A DNA stretch of 41,142 bases from an uncultured bacterium (GTDB taxonomy: Bacteria > Planctomycetota > Phycisphaerae > Phycisphaerales > SM1A02), in NCBI GenBank assembly GCA_903927725.1, contig CAIYOC010000143.1, positions 1-41,142 on the forward strand. Reading direction: 5' to 3'. The first letter of the stretch is position 1. Each line of letters opens with the position of its first letter. The position numbers and the translations under genes are program-made. The notes below the pieces were generated by a model. It made no database searches, was not told the origin of the DNA, and was given only the letters and a program-made list of their open reading frames with translations. Positions 1 to 8,985 of the stretch are shown here, one piece after another.

Positions 1-407
1 ATGTCGATGCCGGACGCGAGCAGGTAGACCATGCGCACCGGATGCGGCGTGCCGAGCAGGCCGCGCGCGAGCTCGACCCCCTTGTCGAACGAACTGTCGC
101 CGAAGAGGCCATCGACCTGTGAGACGGCGAACCCCTCGCCGGACACGCACATGATCGCGATGTCGTGCAGCGACTCGCCGGGCCCCTCGCGGCCGATCAC
201 GCCGGCGCAGGACGTAGCGAGCACACGGGCGCCCGGGCAGCGCGCCTGCACGACCTTGGACAGCGTGGCCACGTCATGGCCGACGCAGGCATTGATGAAC
301 ACCAGCCCGCACGCAGGCGACGACGAGCCGGTGGCAAGCTCGATGGCCTCGAGGACGGCACGTTCGGGATTGACGGCACGGGTGTTGGCTGAGTGGAACT
401 CGAGCAT
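1..407 (-). CDS. FIST-domain sensory protein, N-terminal part (runs off the window)
   Basis: The first 135 codons are visible and the gene continues past base 1. The translation starts MLEFHSANTRAV. A Rossmann-like stretch follows (CGLVFINACVGHD, then RVLATSCAGVIG, then HDIAIMCVSGEGFAV). This matches the start of FIST_N domains, where a hydrophobic strand leads to a 'Cys/Ser-x-AG' turn after the first alpha/beta unit. FIST proteins are known as putative small-ligand sensors, often linked to signalling proteins or with a FIST_C half; nothing downstream can be seen here. The ATG at 407 is preceded by GGAGG at 412-416 with a 4-nt gap, which supports this start. The gene is divergent from prfC, with 162 bp between the starts. 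The family call is by pattern recognition and the ligand is unknown. Confidence 0.72.
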   Translation of the reverse strand, partial: MLEFHSANTRAVNPERAVLEAIELATGSSSPACGLVFINACVGHDVATLSKVVQARCPGARVLATSCAGVIGREGPGESLHDIAIMCVSGEGFAVSQVDGLFGDSSFDKGVELARGLLGTPHPVRMVYLLASGID

Positions 408-569
408 GGGGCCTCCACGATTGGCTTGCAGGTCGCAGCCCCGGTGCTGCGGCATGGGGGCCATCTTCGTCGGATGCCGTCCGCCCGTGCGTCTCCAAGT
501 CTACGCGTCAGCCGTGGCTCACCCCTCAAGCCGGAGCAAGGTTCCGTGTACCCTGATCGGCCCTCCGCC

Positions 570-2228
<1,659 letters not shown>

Positions 2229-2284
2229 TCGCGCGCGAGGCCGCGGGCCATCCACGCTCAGCACTCGTGCACGGCATGCACCGC

Positions 2285-3139
2285 TCAGTTCGGGGCCACC
2301 CTCGACGCGACGGCATCGAGCAGGCGGTCCGCCGCTGACGGCGCACGATCGAGGAAGAGCGACGGCTCGACGAGCTCCAGCTCCATGAGGAGCGGCTGGC
2401 CGCATCGGCCGATCGCCAGATCCACCCGCGCGTAGGCGGGCACGCCATGACCGAGCCGATTCGTCGCGTCGAGCACGCGTTGCGCCACGTCGAGTTCCTC
2501 GGCGGTGGGCTCGACCAGACCCCGCGACTGCTCCGGCTCGCCTGACCACCGCGCTCCCTTGCGGACGGCATGCGAGAACGAGCCAGCGATCATGACGAGG
2601 TTCGTCTCGCCTCGATCGATGACACTCGGGAGGAAGGGCTGCACGAGCAGTTCGCGGTTCGCATGCTCCGCCCGGTGCGACGCTGCTCGAGCACGATCGC
2701 CCGCTGCCACGCGGATCGTGCCGAACGAACCTGCGCTCTCCGCGGGCTTGAGCACGAGTTCGCCATGGCGGGCAAAGGTCTCGTGCCAGTCGTGGGATTC
2801 GCCGGGGCTCAGCAGCGTCGTGGGCACGATCGGAACGCCGTGGGCCGCGAGGTCGAGCAGGTACCGCTTGTGCAGGTTCCAGTGCAGCGTCCGGGGTGGG
2901 TTCACGAGCAAGGTCCGTGCCCCAGTCGAGTCGATCCAGCGCCGGAACGCATCGATCTTGCCGAGATAGTCCCACGTCGATCGCACGAGGACCGCATCGA
3001 ACTCGCTCCACGCGACGGCTGCATCGTCCCACACGTGCGCCTGGCACGCCCAACCGCGATTCGACGCCGCCACCGTAAGCGCGGGCAGATCGCCGTCGGG
3101 CCGTGGAAGTTCGCGTGCGGTGACGAGAGCGATGCGCAT
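2285..3139 (-). CDS. ATP-grasp fold ligase-like protein
   Basis: The 284-residue protein belongs to the RimK/glutathione-synthetase-like ATP-grasp proteins that carry a VRSTWDY motif, a group that includes the cycloserine ligase DcsG. Seen in order: an N-terminal alpha/beta preATP-grasp domain (MRIALVTARELPRPDGDLPA), VLVRSTWDY, NLHKRYLLDLAAHGVPIVPT, the ATP-lysine strand ELVLKPAESAGSFGT, the LLVQPF strand, and the metal-ligand strand MELELVEPSLFLDRAP near the C-terminus. These proteins join a carboxylate to an amine or thiol through an acyl-phosphate; the substrate cannot be read here. The start at 3139 fits the conserved N-terminus and sits 6 nt after TACGAT, so a leaderless mRNA is likely. 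It is convergent with prfC and stands alone. Confidence 0.8.
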   Translation of the reverse strand: MRIALVTARELPRPDGDLPALTVAASNRGWACQAHVWDDAAVAWSEFDAVLVRSTWDYLGKIDAFRRWIDSTGARTLLVNPPRTLHWNLHKRYLLDLAAHGVPIVPTTLLSPGESHDWHETFARHGELVLKPAESAGSFGTIRVAAGDRARAASHRAEHANRELLVQPFLPSVIDRGETNLVMIAGSFSHAVRKGARWSGEPEQSRGLVEPTAEELDVAQRVLDATNRLGHGVPAYARVDLAIGRCGQPLLMELELVEPSLFLDRAPSAADRLLDAVASRVAPN

Positions 3140-3145
3140 CCAACG

Positions 3146-3151
3146 ATCGTA
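3146..3151 (-). promoter_or_regulatory. TANNNT -10-like hexamer (TACGAT) for the ATP-grasp gene
   Basis: TACGAT on the minus strand ends 6 nt before the ATG at 3139. There is no Shine-Dalgarno. Transcription would be expected to start on or next to the ATG, giving a leaderless mRNA. No good -35 box is visible. Confidence 0.55.
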
Positions 3152-3290
3152 CGACCCGGGCGCCAGATGCAGCGGGCCTGCGTCGCGCGGCAGCGACGGC
3201 ACGATCCAGCGCCTGGTGGGGTTGTTCGGGTGGGCGGGTGGCGAAGCGACATGAGCACGTGCAGCGCGACGAGGCCAAGGCCCGGCGCCC

Positions 3291-5537
3291 TCACCCGCTT
3301 CGGCGCAGCAACCGCAGGCTGTTGAGCACGACGCTGACGCTGCTGAGGGCCATGGCCGCGCTGGCGAGCATGGGCGGCAGCATCCAGCCGGTCCACGGCC
3401 ACAGCGCGCCGGCGGCCAGCGGGATCATCACCGCGTTGTAGCCGAAGGCCCAACACAGGTTCTGCTTGATCGTCCGCAGCGTGCGGCGCGCAGCACGCAC
3501 CGCGATCGGCAGCGCAGCAAGATCGCCGCGCATGAGCGTGATGTCTGCCGCCTCGAGCGCGATCGCAGCACCGCAGCCCATGGCGATGCCGACCTCGGCC
3601 TGCGCAAGCGCGGGAGCATCGTTGATGCCGTCACCCACCATGGCCACGCGCGCGCCACCATCCTGCAGCTCGATGATCGTGCGCGCCTTGTCGTGCGGCA
3701 GGACCCCGGCAATCACTCGATCGATGCCGACTTCGCGCCCAATCACGAGCGCAACCGACTCCCGGTCACCCGTCAGCATCACAGGCTCGATGCCCAAGGA
3801 TCGAAGTGACGCCACGGCGGATGCGCTGCCGGCTCGGGCCGCATCACGAAGCTGGATCGCACCGAGCACACGGTCATCCACCGCCACGACAGCGATCGTC
3901 GACGCATCGTCATCGCTCTCGGGAAACGGAAGGCCCACACCGGCGATCCATGCAGGCGTGCCCACGAGCACGCGCTGACCGCCGACCACCCCTTCGACGC
4001 CCTGCCCGGGATGGGCCACAACGTCGGTCGCCGGCTTGAGCAGGATCCCCCGCTCGTCAGCCGCGGCGACGATCGCCCTCGCCAAGGGATGCTCGCTTGA
4101 TCGCTCGACCGACGCAGCGACCGTGATCACCTCGCGCTCGGTGACCCCTGCGAATGCAGTCACGCTTGAGACCCGCGGTCGACCTTCGGTGATCGTGCCC
4201 GTCTTGTCGAGAACGACCGTCGTGACACGCGCGAGCGATTCCAGTGCGGCGCCGCCCTTCACGAGGATGCCCCTCCGCGCAGCCGCGGCCGTGCCGGCCA
4301 TGATCGCTGCAGGTGTGGCCAGCCCCATCGCGCACGGACACGCGATGATGAGCGTGGACACCATCGCCAGAAGGGCGCGCCCGATGCGATCCTCGGACGG
4401 GCCGAGCAGGATCCACATCGTGCCCGCCAGCAGTGCGATCGCCAGCACGATGGGCACGAACCGAGCGCTCACGCGATCGGCGAGGCGCGCGATCGGCGCC
4501 TTGCTGCCTTGGGCATCCTCGACGGCACGCACGACCTGTGCCAGCACCGTGGCACCCCCGACCTGCGTGGCCACCATGCGCAACGCACCCGCACCGTTCA
4601 CCGTGCCGCCAAGCACGCGATCGCCCGGCGTCTTGTCCACGGGCATCGGCTCGCCAGTGAGCATGGATTCATCGACGCTCGATCGCCCCGACTCGACCGT
4701 GCCGTCGACCGGCACCCGGCTGCCCGGGCGGACCAGCACGAGATCGCCCACGGTGAGCTCCGCGGCACCGACCTCGCACTCGATGCCGTCGCGCAGCACC
4801 ACCGCGCGGGGCGGCGCAAGGTCCACCAGCGACTCGATCGCGTGGCTGGCCGAGCGCGTGGCGCGCCACTCGAGCCACTTGCCGAGCGTGACCAGGACCA
4901 CGATCGACGCTGCGGCCTCGAAGTGGATGGGCGTACGGTGTGCATCGGCCGCACCCGCATCGCGCACCATGTTGGCGATCGACGGGACCAGCAGGACCAG
5001 CATCGACCAGAGCCATGCCACGCCGCTGCCGAGGGCAACCAGCGTGTCCATCGAGGTCATGCCGGACTTGGCCTGCCGCCAGGCACGAACCATGAACGGC
5101 CATCCGCAGATGGCCATGGTCGAGGTGCAGAGCACGGCCTGGATCCAGTCGGCTGCTGCGCCGTGCAGGAACGGCACGCTGCCGTGCGTCATCGCGATCG
5201 CCACGACCGGCGCCGCCAGCAGGATGCCCACGATCATCCGGGACTTCAGGTCGCGTCCCTCGGCTTCGCGCGCGGCAACCATGACGGCGCGCAGATCGTC
5301 GCCATCGCGCGGCACGATGGCGTGATAGCCGAGTCGTTCGACCGCGCGGGCGAGCACCTGCGGCGTGACGCCGTCTTCGCACTGGAGCATCGCCGTGCGG
5401 TTGGCGAAGTTGACGCTCACTTGCTTGACACCGGGTACGGCCGCAAGCCCACGCTCGATCTTGTGCGCGCATGCCGCACACGACATCCCTGCAATCGGCA
5501 GCGTGCGGCGTTCGTCGTTCGGGTCGGCCGGGTGCAC
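3291..5537 (-). CDS. copA: Copper-exporting P1B-type ATPase
   Basis: This inner-membrane ATPase pumps Cu(I) out of the cytoplasm. The 748 residues hold one N-terminal heavy-metal-associated domain with GMSCAAC (Cys20, Cys23), then paired transmembrane helices, an actuator domain ([12 protein letters not shown]), the metal-translocation motif CPC at 400-402, the phosphorylation motif DKTGT with Asp444, an ATP-binding HP dipeptide (SSEHPLA) and the GDGINDAP hinge near 640. The CPC plus GMxCxxC pair indicates Cu(I)/Ag(I) rather than zinc or cadmium. The start is a GTG at 5537, only 9 nt after the acyltransferase stop codon, so co-transcription is possible. However, TAGACT at 5544-5549 lies 6 nt before the GTG and could drive a separate leaderless transcript. 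I see no CueR-type operator. Confidence 0.95.
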   Translation of the reverse strand: MHPADPNDERRTLPIAGMSCAACAHKIERGLAAVPGVKQVSVNFANRTAMLQCEDGVTPQVLARAVERLGYHAIVPRDGDDLRAVMVAAREAEGRDLKSRMIVGILLAAPVVAIAMTHGSVPFLHGAAADWIQAVLCTSTMAICGWPFMVRAWRQAKSGMTSMDTLVALGSGVAWLWSMLVLLVPSIANMVRDAGAADAHRTPIHFEAAASIVVLVTLGKWLEWRATRSASHAIESLVDLAPPRAVVLRDGIECEVGAAELTVGDLVLVRPGSRVPVDGTVESGRSSVDESMLTGEPMPVDKTPGDRVLGGTVNGAGALRMVATQVGGATVLAQVVRAVEDAQGSKAPIARLADRVSARFVPIVLAIALLAGTMWILLGPSEDRIGRALLAMVSTLIIACPCAMGLATPAAIMAGTAAAARRGILVKGGAALESLARVTTVVLDKTGTITEGRPRVSSVTAFAGVTEREVITVAASVERSSEHPLARAIVAAADERGILLKPATDVVAHPGQGVEGVVGGQRVLVGTPAWIAGVGLPFPESDDDASTIAVVAVDDRVLGAIQLRDAARAGSASAVASLRSLGIEPVMLTGDRESVALVIGREVGIDRVIAGVLPHDKARTIIELQDGGARVAMVGDGINDAPALAQAEVGIAMGCGAAIALEAADITLMRGDLAALPIAVRAARRTLRTIKQNLCWAFGYNAVMIPLAAGALWPWTGWMLPPMLASAAMALSSVSVVLNSLRLLRRSG

Positions 5538-5543
5538 CCGGGC

Positions 5544-5549
5544 AGTCTA
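5544..5549 (-). promoter_or_regulatory. TANNNT hexamer (TAGACT) before copA, overlapping the previous stop codon
   Basis: TAGACT on the minus strand ends 6 nt before the GTG start of copA. Its first three bases are the TAG stop of the acyltransferase gene, so the match could be partly coincidental. Confidence 0.4.
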
Positions 5550-6731
5550 GGACCCGCGCCGCGGGGCCACGATCATGAGCACGGCCTCGTAGCTGAGCGC
5601 TAGAAGCGCCGACACGATCACGAACGAGATCGAGAACCTCCCCACAGCACCCATCGGCAGGTCGCTGACGGCCCACGGAACGATCACGCACAGCGGCAGG
5701 TGCACGAGGTAGATCCAGAACGACGCATCGACGAGCCACCTGACCGCAGGTCGCGGCCGCGCGAGCACGCGTTCTGCGACGCCGATCAGTCCGAGGACGA
5801 GCAGCCAGCACGCCAGCGCACTCGTGGCCTGCGCGGCCAGGAGCACCACGGGTGCAGGCTGCTGGCCGTGACCCGTGACCACGAACCACGCGATCGCCGT
5901 CACGAGCGCCATCAGCAGCGCGACGAGCCCGAGCCCCAGGTGCCACCACCCGGTCCTGACCAGGTGTGCCACCATGCCGGCCTCGCGCCGGATGCACCAG
6001 CCGCCCACGAAGTACAGCGCGTAGCACGCCAGGATGGCCGGCGACACGAGGAACGAATGCGGCGTATCGATGCCTGGGCGGTGCATCGGCAGCATCGTGA
6101 CCGTCGTGAGCAAGGCCAGCGCCGGGACCAGCAGCCAACGCGCGCGACCCAGGCAGAGCGCATGCCGGGCGCGGGCAGCAAGCGACCGGAGCGGGGCTGG
6201 CGCCAGCGCCGTCACGGCGATCACCGGGAGCGAAAGGACCTGGAAGATGATCAGCACCTCGAGAAACCAGAGATGGATCGGCATCGGATTCGCCCACGGA
6301 TGCTTGATCGCGGCTGCGAAGAGCGCGGCCCGCGTGGCGTCATCCACCTGCTCCGTCTGCAGACGCACGAAGACGAAGGCCAGCATGGTGAGCGGGAAGA
6401 TCACTACCCACGACATGACCGACGGCAGCACGATGCGCTGCGCGCGGTTGCGGGCATAGCCCCACAGTCCGCGGCGCTCGATGAGCATCGCCGAGAAGTA
6501 GCCGCTCATCACGAAGAAGACCGGCATGCGGAAGGTGTGGATCGTGAGCACGACGAGCCCCGCCAGCGGGCTGCGCGCCGGATCGCGGAAGGGCCACGTG
6601 CCGTCCTCGGGCCCCTCGACGTAATTGATCGCCAGGTGCAGGACCACGCCCAGGAGCATCATCGCCCCGCGCAACGCATCGATGCCGTGGTGGCGTTCCG
6701 TCGGGATCGGAGGCGGTGGTGCGATCACCAT
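5547..6731 (-). CDS. Acyltransferase 3 family membrane protein (OpgC-like)
   Basis: This is a 394-residue multi-pass inner-membrane protein of the acyltransferase-3 superfamily, which transfers acyl groups to extracytoplasmic sugars, glucans or lipids. The N-terminus has the family signature: RHHGIDALRGAMMLLGVVLH with the catalytic-type His/Arg region, then FRMPVFFVMSGYFSAMLIERRG and RNRAQRIVLPS. About ten hydrophobic segments follow. The closest named relatives by pattern are OpgC/MdoC glucan succinyltransferases, but the acceptor is unknown. The ATG at 6731 is followed directly by a GTG at 6728, which lies 7 nt after TAGGAC (6736-6741) and might be the true start. It is divergent from the SET-domain gene (58 bp apart) and precedes copA by 9 nt. 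Confidence 0.85.
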   Translation of the reverse strand: MVIAPPPPIPTERHHGIDALRGAMMLLGVVLHLAINYVEGPEDGTWPFRDPARSPLAGLVVLTIHTFRMPVFFVMSGYFSAMLIERRGLWGYARNRAQRIVLPSVMSWVVIFPLTMLAFVFVRLQTEQVDDATRAALFAAAIKHPWANPMPIHLWFLEVLIIFQVLSLPVIAVTALAPAPLRSLAARARHALCLGRARWLLVPALALLTTVTMLPMHRPGIDTPHSFLVSPAILACYALYFVGGWCIRREAGMVAHLVRTGWWHLGLGLVALLMALVTAIAWFVVTGHGQQPAPVVLLAAQATSALACWLLVLGLIGVAERVLARPRPAVRWLVDASFWIYLVHLPLCVIVPWAVSDLPMGAVGRFSISFVIVSALLALSYEAVLMIVAPRRGS

Positions 6732-6777
6732 GACAGTCCTACCACGCTGCCGCAGCCGCCTGCCACCGCACAGCGGT

Positions 6778-6783
6778 TACCTT
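6778..6783 (+). promoter_or_regulatory. TANNNT hexamer (TACCTT) for the SET-domain gene
   Basis: TACCTT ends 6 nt before the ATG at 6790. No Shine-Dalgarno is present. It sits in the 58-bp divergent gap shared with the acyltransferase gene. Confidence 0.45.
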
Positions 6784-6789
6784 CCGCCA

Positions 6790-7338
6790 ATGCCACGGAC
6801 GGCCGCGAACCCAGCAGCACCGACCCGCACGCCACGGACCGATCGGCCGGCGCCGTATGCCGTCGAGCAGGTCCGCAACGGCCGCGGCCTGGTGGCCACG
6901 CAGCGCTTCCCGCGCCATGCCGTGATCCTTGAGCTGCGTGGCCGCATCGTGTCGGCAGCGACCGTCTGGTCCATGTGGGACCGCGATCCGCGGCGCGCCG
7001 CGAACTGCATCAGGTTCGGCCCGGAGTCGTACCTCGATCCCGGCGAGCGACCGGGAGCGTTCGCCAATCACTCCTGCGAGCCCGCGACCGCACTCTTCCG
7101 CGAAGGCCGACGCCTGCTCGTCGTGGCGCTGCGTGCGATCAAGCCCGGCGAAGAACTCACGCACGACTACTCGACCTTCCTGGGCGCCGACGATGTCTGG
7201 ACCATGCGCTGCAATTGCGGCGAGGCCGCATGCCGGCGCCGCATCGCCCGGTTCGATCGGCTGCCCGCACCGACGCTGGAGCGCTACCGACGGCTGGGCA
7301 TGATTCCCGGCTTCATCGAAGCGACCGCCATCGATTGA
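6790..7338 (+). CDS. SET-domain protein lysine methyltransferase
   Basis: This is a compact 182-residue SET-domain protein, predicted to move a methyl group from S-adenosylmethionine to a protein lysine. Visible motifs are the N-terminal SET start (YAVEQVRNGRGLVATQRFPR, the 'GRGlfA' element), the pseudoknot FANHSCEPAT (NHSC), GEELTHDY, and a post-SET-like cysteine cluster CNCGEAACRRR that may bind zinc. Nothing else is fused. The start is set by homology and by TACCTT at 6778-6783, which lies 6 nt before the ATG; there is no Shine-Dalgarno. The gene is divergent from the acyltransferase and 39 bp upstream of the DUF1573 gene, which has its own hexamer. The target protein is unknown. Confidence 0.88.
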   Translation: MPRTAANPAAPTRTPRTDRPAPYAVEQVRNGRGLVATQRFPRHAVILELRGRIVSAATVWSMWDRDPRRAANCIRFGPESYLDPGERPGAFANHSCEPATALFREGRRLLVVALRAIKPGEELTHDYSTFLGADDVWTMRCNCGEAACRRRIARFDRLPAPTLERYRRLGMIPGFIEATAID

Positions 7339-7364
7339 CCATGCGTCGGCGAGTCCTGCGGCGG

Positions 7365-7370
7365 TAGCCT
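7365..7370 (+). promoter_or_regulatory. TANNNT hexamer (TAGCCT) for the DUF1573/thioredoxin gene
   Basis: TAGCCT ends 7 nt before the ATG at 7378 and is placed as expected for a leaderless start. The gap after the SET gene is 39 bp. Confidence 0.55.
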
Positions 7371-7377
7371 GTTCCAC

Positions 7378-8895
7378 ATGCACCTGCGTCCTGTCCTGCG
7401 ATGGATCTGCCAGCACGTTGCCGCGATCACCGTGGTGGTCGAACCAGCAACGCTCGACCTTGGGTCGATTCCCCTGGGCACGGAGAAGTCCATGCCGATC
7501 ACGCTGCGCAACACCGGAAGCGAGCCCGTCAAGGTCGTGGCCGCAGCGGGCAACTGCGCCTGCACCACCTCCACCTGGCCCACCGATCCCATTGCGCCGG
7601 GTGGGTCCGCGGAAGCCGTGGTCACGCTCAAGCCGAGCGAATCACAGCGCGGCGAGCGGCTCTCGAAGAAGGTCAGCTTCGTCATCGAGGGCCAGGGCGT
7701 GGTCGACCTCAACGTGACGGCGACCGTGCCGCAGGAAGCGGGAGCGCCGACGGGTGCATCAAGCCAGCCTGCTCGCCCCACCACGCCGCTGCCACCCAAG
7801 CCATCGACGGCCTTCGCTCGCGTCGATCCGCCGATGAAGCCCGGCGTTCGCACCGCGTTCCCTGCCTTCGATCACTGGATCGTGGGCGCACCGGAAACCG
7901 CCTGGGCGCCCGGCGTCATCTACGTCATCGATTTCTTCGGCACCGATTGCAGCCACTGCAGGGAATACGCCACGCTGATCGAGCAGGTCATGCGCGACTT
8001 CGGGGCCAAGGGCGTTCGCTTCATCGCGACGACCGACGAGCAGCCGGATGCGGTCCGCGCGTGGTACGGCAAGGCCGGCGTCGCTGACCACTTCCCCTGC
8101 GCGATCACGGCCGACCCCGATCGCAGCGTGCTCGCGCTCTTCCAGCACGGCACGTACCGCACCTCCACCCCGCGGTTCTTCATCATCAAGGACGGCGTCG
8201 TGCAGTGGTACGGCCACCCTAAGGTCAGCCGGCCGGTCCTCGATGCGCTGCTTGCGGGCACGTGGGACCCGCGTTCGGAATTGGCCGATGCCGTCACGGA
8301 GAGCAACGTCGCGCGCGCAAAGAACGCAACCGACACGATGATCCGCTGGTGCGACCGCTCGGGCGATTGGCAGCCGCTGCTCGAGACCCTCGACAACGTC
8401 CGCGCGGCGATTCCCGAGCGCGCTGGGCAGTACGAATCGCAGCGGTTCCTGATCATGATCGGCCTGGCCAAGCAGGTCGAGCAGGGCTACGCGTTCGGCC
8501 GCGCGGTGGCGAAGGCCCGCGCCACCGAGATGGAGACGCTGCGGGCGATGTCGCGGGCGATCCTCGAGACGCCGTTCGTGAAGGTCCGTGACCTCGACTT
8601 CGCGATGGAGCTGGCCATCGCCGCCGACACCCTGGCCAAGGGCGAGGATGCCCGCGCCGCGGACACCCTCGCGCTGGCGAATTACTCGAAGGGCAACCGC
8701 GAGGCCGCCGTCACGAGCGGCGAGCGCGCGGTGCGGCTCGAGACCGATCCATCGATGAAGCGCAAGTACGAGCAGGCGCTGCAGAAGTACCGCACGGGAC
8801 CGATGGGGCCCGAACCGAGCAAGGACCACGAGCCCGCTCCTGCCGATGCACCTGCGCAACCGCCGCGGCGAGGCCAGCGACCGGCCGGTCAGTGA
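7378..8895 (+). CDS. DUF1573 / thioredoxin-like / helical-repeat fusion protein
   Basis: The 505-residue protein has three parts. Residues about 18-118 form a DUF1573-type Ig-like domain (LDLGSIPLG, ITLRNTGSEPVKV, and the GNCACTT cysteine turn). Residues about 160-300 form a thioredoxin/TlpA-like domain whose redox motif is C191-S-H-C194, followed by the cis-Pro strand STPRFFIIKDG and a final helix. Residues about 305-480 are helical, resemble TPR-like repeats, and end in a Pro-rich tail. TlpA-like proteins usually act in the periplasm as thiol oxidoreductases. Here the N-terminus (MHLRPVLRWICQHVAAITVVVEPA) is only a poor signal peptide, so the location is uncertain. TAGCCT at 7365-7370 ends 7 nt before the ATG, supporting this start. 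Confidence 0.82.
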   Translation: MHLRPVLRWICQHVAAITVVVEPATLDLGSIPLGTEKSMPITLRNTGSEPVKVVAAAGNCACTTSTWPTDPIAPGGSAEAVVTLKPSESQRGERLSKKVSFVIEGQGVVDLNVTATVPQEAGAPTGASSQPARPTTPLPPKPSTAFARVDPPMKPGVRTAFPAFDHWIVGAPETAWAPGVIYVIDFFGTDCSHCREYATLIEQVMRDFGAKGVRFIATTDEQPDAVRAWYGKAGVADHFPCAITADPDRSVLALFQHGTYRTSTPRFFIIKDGVVQWYGHPKVSRPVLDALLAGTWDPRSELADAVTESNVARAKNATDTMIRWCDRSGDWQPLLETLDNVRAAIPERAGQYESQRFLIMIGLAKQVEQGYAFGRAVAKARATEMETLRAMSRAILETPFVKVRDLDFAMELAIAADTLAKGEDARAADTLALANYSKGNREAAVTSGERAVRLETDPSMKRKYEQALQKYRTGPMGPEPSKDHEPAPADAPAQPPRRGQRPAGQ

Positions 8896-8910
8896 AGGAG
8901 CCTGTTGATT

Positions 8911-8970
8911 CGTGATGGTGCGTGCCGGTCCGTGATGGAGCCTCACGGACCGTGATGGATCGGTCGCGGG
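8911..8970. repeat. Three imperfect 20-bp tandem repeats between convergent genes
   Basis: CGTGATGG occurs at 8911, 8931 and 8951, exactly 20 bp apart. The first two units agree at about 15 of 20 positions; the third is weaker. They fill most of the 90-bp gap between the DUF1573 gene and uup, and overlap a hairpin. Confidence 0.6.
8926..8952. terminator. Bidirectional hairpin between convergent genes
   Basis: CGGTCCGTGA (8926-8935) and TCACGGACCG (8943-8952) form a perfect 10-bp stem with the loop TGGAGCC. The place, between the stops of two convergent genes, suggests a shared terminator, although neither side has a U-tract. Confidence 0.5.
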
Positions 8971-8985
8971 CAGGTTTGACCGCGA

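Noticed and set aside
393..569. N-terminal extension of prfC
   Set aside because: The extra residues do not match RF3 and cross the divergent FIST promoter region; the conserved N-terminus begins at 570.
2266..2280. GTGCA/TGCAC hairpin between prfC and the ATP-grasp gene as a terminator
   Set aside because: Only five base pairs and no U-tract; too weak to call.
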